From positions 327,651 through 391,650 of the forward strand of contig DATGLM010000084.1 in the NCBI GenBank assembly GCA_035294125.1: a stretch of 64,000 nt of DNA. The letters are read 5' to 3'. The notes below the pieces were generated by a model, which saw only the letters and a list, made by a program, of their open reading frames with translations, had not been told where the DNA came from and did no database searches. Both the position numbers and the translations under genes were made by a program. This DNA comes from CADDYT01 sp035294125. Its GTDB lineage: Bacteria; Chloroflexota; Ktedonobacteria; Ktedonobacterales; Ktedonobacteraceae. Positions 8,680 through 17,495 of the stretch are shown here, piece after piece. Each line of letters opens with the position of its first letter. Position 1 is the first letter of the stretch.

Positions 8680-9384
8680 ATGAAGAAAGTTTCGCGCTGG
8701 ATCATCGGCAGCGCAGCTGTTGTAGTTATCGTCATCGTAGCAGGGTTTATTTATTCTATCCATTTTGTCGGCGCCGTTAGCACCCCGCATAAGGCGCCGG
8801 GAGCCATCGCGACTACCAGCAGTTCGCCTGTCCCCTCAACCGGATTGAGCACCTTTCAGATTGTGCCTGCCCAGACCACTGCGTCTTACAGCGTCTACGA
8901 AGACCTGATCATTCAAAACAAGCCGCATAACGATGCCATTGGCACAACGCATTCAGTGACAGGGAGTTTCAAGATAAAGACTGGCTCATCGCCCGTGGTC
9001 ACGGCCATGACGGTCACCGTCGATTTGCGTACATTGCAGACAGACTCGCAGATGCGCGATAACTACGTGCGCCGCAATGCCCTGCAAACGGACACGTACC
9101 CATACGCCACATTTGTCTCGGTCAGCACGAAGGGCTTACCGTCCACTTACAGCGATGGGCAGACAGTGCATTTCCAGTTGATCGGTAATCTGACCATGCA
9201 CGGCAAAACCAACGCAGAGACGTTTGATGTGCAGGGCAAGGTTGTGGGCAATACAGTCACGGGTACGGCGACCAGTACCATCTACATGACCGATTTCGGC
9301 ATCCAGCCGCCGAATCTGGCAAACATCGCCATCGCCCAGAATCAGGTCGTCATCACCCTTAATTTCACAGCAAAAGAAGCCTGA
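8680..9384 (+). CDS. YceI-family lipid-binding-like protein, membrane anchored
   Basis: This is a 234-residue protein. An N-terminal membrane segment (about 6-27) is followed by a Ser/Pro linker and a YceI domain of about 170 residues. The domain opens STFQIVPAQTTASYSVYEDL and contains THSVTGSFKIKTG, VTVDLRTLQTDSQMRDNY, TYPYATFVS and LTMHGKTNAETFDVQGKVVG, which are the expected beta-barrel strands. YceI proteins bind isoprenoids or other amphiphiles in a lipocalin-like barrel, and the true role here is unknown. The start at 8680 is chosen because AGAAGGAG lies 8 nt before it and MKKVSRW begins a normal anchor. A GTG at 8644 is also in frame. Confidence 0.88.
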   Translation: MKKVSRWIIGSAAVVVIVIVAGFIYSIHFVGAVSTPHKAPGAIATTSSSPVPSTGLSTFQIVPAQTTASYSVYEDLIIQNKPHNDAIGTTHSVTGSFKIKTGSSPVVTAMTVTVDLRTLQTDSQMRDNYVRRNALQTDTYPYATFVSVSTKGLPSTYSDGQTVHFQLIGNLTMHGKTNAETFDVQGKVVGNTVTGTATSTIYMTDFGIQPPNLANIAIAQNQVVITLNFTAKEA

Positions 9385-9396
9385 ACTGGCCCTGTC

Positions 9397-9427
9397 ATGT
9401 CATTCTTTGCCGCGTTCAGCATGACAT
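9397..9427. repeat. degenerate REP-like element
   Basis: ATGTCAT (9397-9403) and its inverse ATGACAT (9421-9427) flank a short GC-rich loop. It resembles a shrunken copy of the elements at 12455-12542, 19220-19310 and 54355-54387. Confidence 0.45.
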
Positions 9428-9453
9428 ACGAATGTGTCTCCGCCAGCGGGGCA

Positions 9454-10191
9454 CTACCCGACTGGAATGCTCTCTGCCACTTCCCTGACCTCTTCCTCCG
9501 TTGAAGGTTGGATCAGGGAATAGCCAACGCCGGGTATAGTCAGAATATAACGCGGCCTTGCCGGATCAGGCTCGATCTTCCGGCGCAGGTGGCGAATATG
9601 GGCTTTGATCAGGCAGGTATCCCCATCTCCGTCGTAACCCCAGACGTGCGAGACAATCTGGCCCGAGGTACATACGTCGTTGGCGTTAACCGCCAGCAGG
9701 TGGAGCAGTTTGCTCTCTGTCGGCGTCAAACGCGACCTTTTGCCGTGAACGGTCACCTCGTTGTGCAGCGAATCGACACAAAGAGAGCCAACTGTAATGG
9801 TTGAGGAGGGACGACGTTCCAGCGTCCAGCGCAGGCGACGCCCGAGGGTGCGAATATGCGCCAGCAGTTGCGAGGGGTAGAAGGGTTTGCGCAGGAAATC
9901 ATCAGCCCCCGCCTCCAACCAGCGTACCTCCTCCTGCACATCCCTGCTATCCTCCACAATCATCAACAGCGTATCGTGCATGACACGCATCTCCCGGCAG
10001 AGCGCCAGGGTAGCCCCATTCCCGAATTGAGCATCTATAATGACCAGGTCCGGTTGTTGTTCATTCCACACAGCCTTCGCCTGCTCGATACTAAAGGCGC
10101 GATGAACCTCGTAGCCCAGCGTCCTCAACCAGCCGCCGACCATACTGATCAGTTCGTGATCTGTATCTATAAAGAGTATTTTCACATGCAT
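9454..10191 (-). CDS. OmpR/PhoB-family response regulator
   Basis: This is a 245-residue transcription factor. The receiver domain (1-120) has acidic pocket residues Asp9 and Asp11, phospho-acceptor Asp53 in DLVIIDAQFG, and Lys in FLRKPFYPSQLL. The C-terminal winged helix (about 135-230) has VHGKRSRLTPTESKLLHLLA, then ICSQI-like VCTSGQIVSHVWGYDG and a final LIKAHIRHLRRKIEPDP recognition region. No histidine kinase gene is adjacent, so it is an orphan here. It may form a unit with the NarL-type regulator encoded upstream on the same strand, which starts at 11137. Confidence 0.93.
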   Translation of the reverse strand: MHVKILFIDTDHELISMVGGWLRTLGYEVHRAFSIEQAKAVWNEQQPDLVIIDAQFGNGATLALCREMRVMHDTLLMIVEDSRDVQEEVRWLEAGADDFLRKPFYPSQLLAHIRTLGRRLRWTLERRPSSTITVGSLCVDSLHNEVTVHGKRSRLTPTESKLLHLLAVNANDVCTSGQIVSHVWGYDGDGDTCLIKAHIRHLRRKIEPDPARPRYILTIPGVGYSLIQPSTEEEVREVAESIPVG

Positions 10192-10330
10192 GCTCCCTCT
10201 ACATAGCCATCACACAGCCAGTTTTTCACAGTGAGGAAGAAGGATATCTGCCTTCTTCCCTCCGTATTAAAGCAGAGACACAGTTCAGAAACAATTCCTC
10301 AATTGCACCAGGCTCAAAGCCATTGTAGCC

Positions 10331-11137
10331 TTACCGGTCGAGTACCGTTTCTGCACCAGAAAAAACTGAGGAAGCAGCCTGAGTGCGATTCATGACCCCT
10401 AATTTGCGCAGGATATGCTGTACGTGCTTGCCAACCGTAAAAGGTGAAATGGAAAGCTGAACGGCAATCTGCTTATTACTCAGGCCCTGACGCATCAACT
10501 GGAAGACGCGATATTCCTGAGAAGTCAACAGGGAGAGCAAAGGATGATGTGCTATCATGGCAGTGCTGTTACCATCTTGCTCTCCATTCAACTGTAACGC
10601 CTGCGTCTTTCTCATCTCGCCTCCCCCAGGTAAGGTATGCAACTGGCTATGCAGGTTGCGAGCCTGCTCTACGAGCAGTTGGATAGCTATTGTTGACAGT
10701 GTTGGAGAAAGTGCCAGTTCGCCTCGCCTGAGATTCTGCAAAGTCGCAACAATATCCGTCGCAAGCATCTCACGAGTCAGGTAGCCATTCACTCCCGCCA
10801 GCATCGCCTCCAGCAGCAGTTCTTTACGCAGCGAATCGGTGAGGATCACCATGCGCAAAAATGGCACCACCTCTCTCAAACGGTGCAACACCTCCATTCC
10901 CTGTAGATCAGGGAGTTCGAGATCAATCAATATGGTATCGACAGGCAGCCCGACTACCTGCCTGACGGCATCCTGATAACGCTCCGCCTCGGCAACAACC
11001 TGGAAATCTCCCGCACTGGTGAGCAAATCACGCAATCCATGCCGGTAAATTTCATGGTGGTCGACAACAAAGAGACGCAGCGGGTCGCCTACGCTTTTTT
11101 GCTCTACCCCAAGAGAAGAAAAGACGACTACATCCAT
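10331..11137 (-). CDS. NarL/LuxR-family response regulator
   Basis: This 268-residue protein has a receiver domain (about 19-135), with acidic Asp26, phospho-acceptor Asp72 in DTILIDLELPDLQGMEVL, and Thr in VILTDSLRKE. After a linker of about 60 residues comes a LuxR-type helix-turn-helix: LTSQEYRVFQLMRQGLSNKQ then IAVQLSISPFTVGKHVQHIL. Its lysine position is replaced by the LTREM segment, as seen in variable receivers, so phosphorylation should not be assumed. No partner kinase is present. A well-formed promoter lies 167 nt upstream. Confidence 0.92.
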   Translation of the reverse strand: MDVVVFSSLGVEQKSVGDPLRLFVVDHHEIYRHGLRDLLTSAGDFQVVAEAERYQDAVRQVVGLPVDTILIDLELPDLQGMEVLHRLREVVPFLRMVILTDSLRKELLLEAMLAGVNGYLTREMLATDIVATLQNLRRGELALSPTLSTIAIQLLVEQARNLHSQLHTLPGGGEMRKTQALQLNGEQDGNSTAMIAHHPLLSLLTSQEYRVFQLMRQGLSNKQIAVQLSISPFTVGKHVQHILRKLGVMNRTQAASSVFSGAETVLDR

Positions 11138-11303
11138 AATTTCTACCCTCTCTGCAAGAAATATATGTGGCCCGACAGCATATCACACTCCGTCTATGCT
11201 ATCAAAGCGATAACCTGCAATTCTGGAAGTTTTCCAACCACTTCCACAACGCTCTCCACTTTAAGCTCATGTTTAGCTATCAGCCAGGCATCGCATTGGA
11301 GAT

Positions 11304-11332
11304 ACTATAACCTACATCTAGCAGATTTTCAA
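11304..11332 (-). promoter_or_regulatory. promoter of the NarL-type regulator gene
   Basis: Minus-strand TTGAAA (11332-11327), a 17-nt spacer, then TATAGT (11309-11304). It points at the gene starting at 11137 and leaves a leader of about 160 nt. Confidence 0.55.
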
Positions 11333-11422
11333 TGCATCTACCCAGGAAATTTGACAAAATCGAGAGGAAGCAGGCGCCGTTACAGATATTTCCCAGGGAG
11401 AAAAGGTGAAACGCCTAGCGTA

Positions 11423-12349
11423 TCAGTGTGCGTCACACCGCTTGTTGCCGCGCAGGATGATACGCGCTACCGTCAAAGGGGCCTGCACCTGGGTCACATG
11501 TCCTGCACGGGGCAGCAGCACCAGTCTCGAATCAGGAATGCCTTTATGCAGGTCAAAAGCGCATGTCAATGGAAATATTCCATCCCGTTCGCCCCAGACG
11601 ATCATCGTAGGAGCCTTTATCTGCTCCAGGACATTATCCAGTTCTTCTCGCGGATCATAATTCTCAAGGAATTGTTTATATGCTGGCAACTGAGTGTTGC
11701 GTATGAAGGAATCGAGGATAAAGCCGGGAACAGGGAAACGATAGCCCATAATGTGCTGCATGACACGCTTCGCCTGCTCGCGATTGACCGCATAAGGCGG
11801 GTTAGTAGATTCGCGCAACAGCCCGGCGCTGTTGAGGAGGTACAGGCGATCAACGCGCTCTGGATACTCGGCGGCGAAACGGGCAGCGATCCAGCCGCCG
11901 AGGGAATTGCCCGCAAGCGTGACACGAAGATAGCCCAGAGCATCGAGGAAACGCCTCAAATAGTCTACATGCGTGCGAATCGTGACCCCCTCCGGCGCCA
12001 TAGGAGTTTTTCCGAAGCCAGGAAAATCGGGTGCGTAGACCAGGAATTCTTTGCTCAGCAGGAGCATGAGACCGCTCCAGCTCTCGGCAGAGCTACCGAG
12101 GCCGTGAATGAGAACTAGCGGGCTGCCACCGCCACCGGATCTGCCAGCCGTGTAGTAATGCATGGGAATGCCCACGTCAACTGTTCCCTCACGCACGCCA
12201 GCCAGCAACAAGCCCCCGTGCAATACCGCGTTTATCGTCTCTCGCGGATGGCGATACAATTGCGCCCCAAGCGCCGCCATTCCACCTGTAATAGCCAGTG
12301 CGCCCGCGCCGCCAACGAGGGCTAATAGTTTCTTGCTCCTTACATCCAT
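11423..12349 (-). CDS. alpha/beta-hydrolase, membrane anchored
   Basis: This is a 308-residue serine hydrolase. The N-terminal 30 residues form a Gly/Ala-rich membrane segment after a short basic start. The core begins at PLVLIHGLGSSAESW (oxyanion-hole HG), with the nucleophile elbow GNSLGG (Ser149), acidic residue in IVWGERDGIFP (about Asp248) and catalytic histidine in PRAGHVTQ (about His283). The cap region contains FPVPGFILDSFIRN. Family members include epoxide hydrolases, lipases and C-C bond hydrolases, and the substrate cannot be assigned. It is isolated, with intergenic repeats downstream of the neighbouring permease gene. Confidence 0.9.
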   Translation of the reverse strand: MDVRSKKLLALVGGAGALAITGGMAALGAQLYRHPRETINAVLHGGLLLAGVREGTVDVGIPMHYYTAGRSGGGGSPLVLIHGLGSSAESWSGLMLLLSKEFLVYAPDFPGFGKTPMAPEGVTIRTHVDYLRRFLDALGYLRVTLAGNSLGGWIAARFAAEYPERVDRLYLLNSAGLLRESTNPPYAVNREQAKRVMQHIMGYRFPVPGFILDSFIRNTQLPAYKQFLENYDPREELDNVLEQIKAPTMIVWGERDGIFPLTCAFDLHKGIPDSRLVLLPRAGHVTQVQAPLTVARIILRGNKRCDAH

Positions 12350-12454
12350 GAAAAAATCCCCTATGATATACCTGTTCTCATATCTTTCTCACAAGCATAC
12401 CACATGGGCAGTAGTAAGGCCAGCCAGCCGTTAGCTAGTAAGAAAGCCTTTTTT

Positions 12455-12542
12455 CATGTCATTCTGAGGGTGGCGAAGAATCTGGGCAATCAACTGTCGA
12501 GAAGACGCACACAAGATTCTTCGTTGCGCTCAGAATGACATG
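12455..12542. repeat. REP-like inverted repeat
   Basis: The arms are 29 bp (12455-12483 and 12514-12542) with a few mismatches and the core GTCATTCTGAG..CGAAGAATCT. The loop is about 30 nt. It lies between the hydrolase gene start and the 3' end of the permease gene. Confidence 0.75.
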
Positions 12543-12573
12543 TCCTGCCGGGCCGTTTTTTTATGGCTTTCGA

Positions 12574-14142
12574 TCAGTCGCCACCGGCGGCACCACTAAG
12601 CGGGGTTTCTACATCGGTTGCCAGATTCAGTTCGACGATCACGTCCTGATTGCGCTTTTCCGCGTGTCCCCAGATATAGAAGACCACGGCAAGCAGGAAG
12701 ATGATCGCCAGAGCCGCAAATTGGGTGATAATATAGGTCGTCTTGTCAATACCACTGACGCTAATGGTGGCCGGAATGAGAATAAAGTAGCTCCCAATGG
12801 CAGCGTAGGCCGTTGGGAACACCGTGACAATCCAGGCCCCAACCATACCACCGGGTACTTTATAGGGGCGGCGCACATTGGGATACTTGTAGCGCAGGAT
12901 CAGGTACGTGGGGAAGATGAACAGGTATGAAAGAGTTGTCGTTGAGATCGTGAAACCAATGACCACGCTGAAAATCGCTGCCAGGGTTCCACCGGAAAAC
13001 GACGAGATCAAAATAGCCGCTGCCATAGTTATGGTCGCAACTATACCAGACATGGTATTGACGGCAATGGGAGTCCCATATCTGCCGCTAAAGCGTCCCA
13101 ACAGCATGGGGGCAGTGCGGTCAAGCGCTGACATCGCGTAGGTGCGGTCTGCGCCGATAATCCAGGTTCCACCACTGGAAGCCAGGGAAAGGACAAAGGC
13201 CAGGGCAACGAGCCAGCCTAATACAGTAGCGAGTGGGCCAGGTATTACTGTAATAACACTCTGAAAGGCGCTGAGGAAGCTGCCGACGTTGGAGAGCTGG
13301 CTTTTGGGCAAGGCCATGAGGATGAAAAAGAGAAAGATCGCGTAAGCAATGGCGGCGATAGAGCCAGCCCGAATAATCGAGCGCGGCACATCGCGCTGTG
13401 GATCGTGCATCTCTTCGCCGGCTCCATTCTGCAACTCGAAGCCAACAAACTGGAAAATGATCACTGGCAGGATGACGCTTACAATCAAGCCAAAGTTGGA
13501 AGGAACGAGGTTGGCAGGATTGAGGTTCGCACCATGAGAACGCCCGCTGATAATGAATACCAGCGCCAGGAGCACGAAGATGGCGAGCAAGGCAAGTTTG
13601 ATATAGGAGCCAAAGACAGAGAGCCATTTGCCAAATTTTAATGACATGATGGCGCACCAGGTTGTCCCCCAGATAAAGACAAGAGCAATCAGCATTTCGA
13701 TGATAGCATCACTGACGAGACTCCCGCCAAACCTGTAGTTCAGGCTGCCAAACCAGAGAAGCTTGATAGCAGCGATAGCCCCTACTGCCAGTGAGCCACC
13801 AACCCAGAGCGGATTGGAAATCCAGTATAGCATGGCACCAATGGCAGCGAAAAAGCGCCCTCCTGCCAGTTTGCACCACTCGTACATGCCACCTTCCTGG
13901 GTAAAGGTGCTACCGATCTCCGCAGTAAGCAGGCCATACGGCAGAAGGAATGTAATAGCAGCAATTATCACCCAGGTAAGAGCTTGCTCACCATTGGCTG
14001 AAAAAGCTCCGAGCGTGTCCAGGCCAATGAGTGCTGAGGTCGTGTAGAAGATCATGTCGAAGTAGTTAAACTCTTTCCTGAGTTTCTTCTTCTCTTCGAG
14101 CGATGCCTGAGATGTGACTTCGCGTATACTTGTTGAAGCCAT
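12574..14142 (-). CDS. APC-superfamily amino acid permease
   Basis: This 522-residue transporter has about 12-14 membrane segments. The N-terminus KKLRKEFNYFDMIFYTTSALIG, then EIGSTFTQEGGMYEWCKLAGG, is the unwound helix-1/helix-2 region of APC transporters. VIIFQFVGFELQNGAGEEMHDPQ is the conserved helix-6 region. It imports or exchanges an unidentified amino acid or amine. The ATG at 14142 is preferred over the in-frame ATG at 14151, because GGAGG lies 9 nt before the former and touches the latter. It has an untranslated leader that may extend about 300 nt. Confidence 0.9.
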   Translation of the reverse strand: MASTSIREVTSQASLEEKKKLRKEFNYFDMIFYTTSALIGLDTLGAFSANGEQALTWVIIAAITFLLPYGLLTAEIGSTFTQEGGMYEWCKLAGGRFFAAIGAMLYWISNPLWVGGSLAVGAIAAIKLLWFGSLNYRFGGSLVSDAIIEMLIALVFIWGTTWCAIMSLKFGKWLSVFGSYIKLALLAIFVLLALVFIISGRSHGANLNPANLVPSNFGLIVSVILPVIIFQFVGFELQNGAGEEMHDPQRDVPRSIIRAGSIAAIAYAIFLFFILMALPKSQLSNVGSFLSAFQSVITVIPGPLATVLGWLVALAFVLSLASSGGTWIIGADRTYAMSALDRTAPMLLGRFSGRYGTPIAVNTMSGIVATITMAAAILISSFSGGTLAAIFSVVIGFTISTTTLSYLFIFPTYLILRYKYPNVRRPYKVPGGMVGAWIVTVFPTAYAAIGSYFILIPATISVSGIDKTTYIITQFAALAIIFLLAVVFYIWGHAEKRNQDVIVELNLATDVETPLSGAAGGD

Positions 14143-14466
14143 GAGATGCATCCTCCTTCGTCACCATGTGGATGTGACGTTTGTTCTTCATAGACGGCTA
14201 TGAAATGAATACGATCTACTGTTCGTCGTTCCTGAGCCAAGCATCAGGACAGGCTCTTCCAGACCACGCAGGTCATACAGAAATAGATATTCTCGCTGGC
14301 AACCCACCTCCTTTCTATATTCATGAAGCAGAATATACAGGACAGAAAAGGATTAGTGGCACCACTAACCCCTACAATACTCCTACCTTGTGCGACATTA
14401 TACAACATGCTGTCAAATATTCGCATGTACTTTATCCACTGAATTACGAATTGCCCTCCAAAACTC
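14143..14466 (-). other. leader/intergenic region of the amino acid permease
   Basis: No convincing gene. On the minus strand a TATAAT-like hexamer in TGTATAATG lies near 14400, and a perfect short hairpin TTAGTGG-CA-CCACTAA spans 14353-14368, followed by AAAGGAGG at about 14311 that serves no clear open frame. The arrangement could be a regulated leader, but I cannot name a class. Confidence 0.3.
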
Positions 14467-14646
14467 TCAGGTGACAACCTCTTTCGTATCGAGCAGGCCA
14501 TCTTTTGCAAGCAATTCGTATTCGCGGCAGAGTTTTTGTTTCTGCCACTTTCGAGCATCCAGGCTGGCTACATTTGCCGCCCGGAACTCTTCTCTGAGAG
14601 CAGCTTATCTCAGGATTGCCTGCTCTTCAGGAAATTTGAGGTACAT
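14467..14646 (-). pseudogene. small gene interrupted by an in-frame TAA
   Basis: The ATG at 14646 follows GAGG with 8-nt spacing and encodes MYLKFPEEQAILR, then TAA. The same frame then runs on for 45 codons as a well-composed helical, charged protein (AALREEFRAANVASLDARKW, then LCREYELLAKDGLLDTKEVV) to TGA at 14467-14469. No alternative start follows the stop codon. The reading frame after the stop looks protein-like in composition, so the loss is recent, or the stop is read through, or the base is wrong. Function unknown. It is loosely similar in size and helix pattern to the small protein at 21180-21380. Confidence 0.5.
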
Positions 14647-14803
14647 AGTACTAACCTCGTTCTATGCTTATCTCATGAAGGCAGCTATCAGCTATAAAAG
14701 TCGGAGGCTTTCTTCAGCGTTTGCCACTGGTTGCCGTCGTGCCCAAAGATGGTCAAAGAACAGGTGCCGATGGCGAAATATGTGAAAAAGAGCCAGAATC
14801 GCG

Positions 14804-14832
14804 TTGCCTCAGCAGTGCAAATGCGTTATAAT
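14804..14832 (+). promoter_or_regulatory. promoter of lon
   Basis: TTGCCT (14804-14809), a 17-nt spacer, TATAAT (14827-14832), 47 nt before the lon ATG. I saw no CIRCE element or other heat-shock operator next to it. Confidence 0.7.
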
Positions 14833-14878
14833 ATGAGAATGTGTTGTAGAAAGATTGAAAAGGATTGATAGAGCAGGT

Positions 14879-17425
14879 ATGGAACAAGCGCCCGATGTCG
14901 AAATTCCAGAGCAGGAGCAAGACGGCAGCGAGGAGGACCTACCATTAGCAGCCATATCGGCAGAGCAGGAAAAACCTTTGGTGAGGGTGGTCGAGCTACC
15001 GGTGCTGCCTGTTCGTAATACTGTTTTATTTCCCAATGTGGTTGTACCGCTCATCGTGGGACGCGAGTCCTCGCTGAAGGCGATTGACGAAGCGATGAGC
15101 AGGGACCGCAGCCTTTTTGTGGTGACACAGCTACACGAAGATATGGAAGACCCCGGCACGGACGATGTCTATATGACGGGTGTGGAGTGTACTATTGATC
15201 GCCTGCTCAAAATGCCGGATGGCACTACCACCTTGCTCCTCCACGGGCAACGCCGCCTGCGTCGCATCACCTATACGCAGCAAACACCCTTTATGCGCGT
15301 GCAGGCCGGGCCGGTGCAGGAAGAGGCGGAACGGACACCAGCGCTGGAGGCAATGATGCGCGCCGCGCTCGCCCTCTTTGAAAAGTGCGCCAAACTGAAT
15401 GCGAACCTGCCCGAAGAAGCCTATATCACCGCCATGAACATCGACGAGCCTGGATGGCTGGCGGACTTTATCGTCTCCACGCTCGAAATTCCCGCCGCTG
15501 TGCGCCAGGAGATGCTCGAAGTCTTCAATGTCGAGAAACGGCTGCAAAAGGTCAGCATCCTGCTTTCAAAAGAACTGGATATCCTTGAAATCGAGAGCCG
15601 CATTCATAGCCAGGTGCAGCAAGAGGTGGATAAGACGCAGCGCGAATATTTCTTGCGCGAGCAGTTGAAGGCCATCCAGCGTGAATTGAGCGAGGGCGAC
15701 CCGGCGATGCGCGAGAACGAGGAACTGCGCGCCAGGATCGAGGCTAGCGGCATGTCCGGCGAGGTGAAGGCACGGGCATACAAGGAGCTTGAACGGCTCA
15801 ACACCCTGTCCTCCATGACGCCGGATAGCGGCATCCTGCGCGCCTATCTCGACTGGCTCGTCTGCCTGCCCTGGAACAAGGCTACCGTTGACCGGCTGGA
15901 TGTGCGCGAGGCTGCCGCCATCCTCGAAGAGAATCACTATGGGCTGACGAAGGTAAAGGAGCGCATCCTGGAATATATCGCCGTGCGCAAACTCTCCAAC
16001 ACAATGCGCAGCCCTATCCTCTGCTTCGTCGGGCCTCCAGGCGTAGGTAAAACCTCGCTTGGCCGCTCCATCGCAAAGGCGCTGAACCGGAAGTTCGTGC
16101 GTCTCTCGCTGGGCGGAATCCACGACGAGGCCGAAATTCGTGGGCATCGCCGCACCTATGTTGGCGCGCTGCCAGGGCGCATTATCCAGACCATGAAGAC
16201 AGCAGGCACCACCAATCCGCTTTTTGTGCTCGATGAGGTCGACAAAATCGGCGTGGACTTCCGTGGCGACCCGGCTGCTGCGCTGCTGGAAGTGCTCGAC
16301 CCGGAGCAGAACCATGCCTTCTCCGACCACTACCTGGAAGTTCCCTACGATCTCTCGCAGGTCATTTTCCTGACGACCGCGAACGTGCTACACTCCATTC
16401 CCGCAGCCCTGCGCGACCGACTGGAGATCATTGAACTGCCCGGTTACACGGAGGAGGAGAAGCTGCGCATTGCGCGCCAGTTCCTCATTCCCCGCCAGAT
16501 GGAAGAACACGGACTCAAAGCCTCGCGCCTGGAAATCAGCGACGAGGCGGTGCAGCGCATTATCCGCGAGTACACCTTCGAGGCCGGTGTGCGCAATCTG
16601 GAACGCGAAATAGCGACGGTGATGCGCAAAGTAGCGCGCAAGGTAGCCGATGGGCGACGCGCAAAAACGAAAGTCAATGCCGATAAAATACCTGATTACC
16701 TCGGCCCACAGAAGTTTTTCTATGGACAGGCAGAGGATGAGGATGAGGTAGGCGTGGCAACCGGCGTTGCCTGGACGAGCGCGGGAGGCGACCTGACCAC
16801 CGTCGAGGCCACCATCATGGAAGGACATGGTCATCTGACACTCACCGGGCAACTCGGCGATGTGATGAAAGAATCGGCCCAGGCTGCGCTCTCCTACGCC
16901 CGCGCCCGCGCCGGTCAATTTGGTCTTGAGAACCGCTTCTACGAGAAATATGATATCCACCTGCACCTGCCATCGGGTTCCATCCCAAAGGATGGACCAT
17001 CCGCCGGTATCACAATGGCGACGGCCCTGATCTCCGCCCTCTCGAAGCGGGCGGCGCGCCGTGACGTTGCCATGACGGGTGAAATTACGCTGCGCGGGCG
17101 CGTTCTGCCCATCGGCGGCGTCAAAGAAAAGGTAATGGCGGCTCATAGAGCAGGCATTAAAACGTTTATATTACCGAAGCGCAATATGAAAGACCTGGAA
17201 GACGTGCCGCGCGAAATCTTGCGCGAGTTGACCTTCGTACCAGTTGAACGCATGGACGACGTTATCCAGGTCGCCCTGCATCCGGTGTCGCATTCAACCC
17301 TCGACGAAGTGGCACACGACAGGCCGGTGAAAAGTCGCTTAAAAAAGACGGCGGTGGGCCTGCAAGCACATAACCAGGCCAACGGAAACAATGGCGGCAA
17401 AACCGGGCATGTTTCAAGCAGATAA
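14879..17425 (+). CDS. lon: ATP-dependent Lon protease
   Basis: This 848-residue cytoplasmic protease degrades misfolded and regulatory proteins. The N-terminal substrate-binding domain (about 35-240) begins VVELPVLPVRNTVLFPNVVV. The AAA+ module has Walker A GPPGVGKTS (about 384-392), Walker B LFVLDEVDKIG and a sensor region. The C-terminal protease domain has the Ser-Lys dyad: Ser in PKDGPSAGIT (about 708) and Lys in GGVKEKVMAAHRAG (about 750). Length fits LonA. ATG 14879 is chosen. A TTG at 14855 is in frame and cannot be excluded. The promoter is at 14804-14832. Confidence 0.97.
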   Translation: MEQAPDVEIPEQEQDGSEEDLPLAAISAEQEKPLVRVVELPVLPVRNTVLFPNVVVPLIVGRESSLKAIDEAMSRDRSLFVVTQLHEDMEDPGTDDVYMTGVECTIDRLLKMPDGTTTLLLHGQRRLRRITYTQQTPFMRVQAGPVQEEAERTPALEAMMRAALALFEKCAKLNANLPEEAYITAMNIDEPGWLADFIVSTLEIPAAVRQEMLEVFNVEKRLQKVSILLSKELDILEIESRIHSQVQQEVDKTQREYFLREQLKAIQRELSEGDPAMRENEELRARIEASGMSGEVKARAYKELERLNTLSSMTPDSGILRAYLDWLVCLPWNKATVDRLDVREAAAILEENHYGLTKVKERILEYIAVRKLSNTMRSPILCFVGPPGVGKTSLGRSIAKALNRKFVRLSLGGIHDEAEIRGHRRTYVGALPGRIIQTMKTAGTTNPLFVLDEVDKIGVDFRGDPAAALLEVLDPEQNHAFSDHYLEVPYDLSQVIFLTTANVLHSIPAALRDRLEIIELPGYTEEEKLRIARQFLIPRQMEEHGLKASRLEISDEAVQRIIREYTFEAGVRNLEREIATVMRKVARKVADGRRAKTKVNADKIPDYLGPQKFFYGQAEDEDEVGVATGVAWTSAGGDLTTVEATIMEGHGHLTLTGQLGDVMKESAQAALSYARARAGQFGLENRFYEKYDIHLHLPSGSIPKDGPSAGITMATALISALSKRAARRDVAMTGEITLRGRVLPIGGVKEKVMAAHRAGIKTFILPKRNMKDLEDVPREILRELTFVPVERMDDVIQVALHPVSHSTLDEVAHDRPVKSRLKKTAVGLQAHNQANGNNGGKTGHVSSR

Positions 17426-17495
17426 TACAGATGCGAATATAGTATAATAGCTCTTGACGAAAAAGGCGGTTCTCTTCCGTTTAAGGAGTTTATAT

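Noticed and set aside
14353..14368. Possible T-box antiterminator (GTGGTGCC) before the amino acid permease
   Set aside because: The surrounding AGGGTGGNACCGCG consensus, Stem I motifs and terminator are not present. Only a short perfect hairpin can be supported.
14244..14558. 104-codon open frame in the permease leader
   Set aside because: Composition is not protein-like, and it overlaps the better-supported interrupted small gene.
15200..15240. TGGCAC..TTGC sigma-54 promoter inside lon
   Set aside because: The spacing is 7 rather than 5 nt, and it lies within a conserved coding region.
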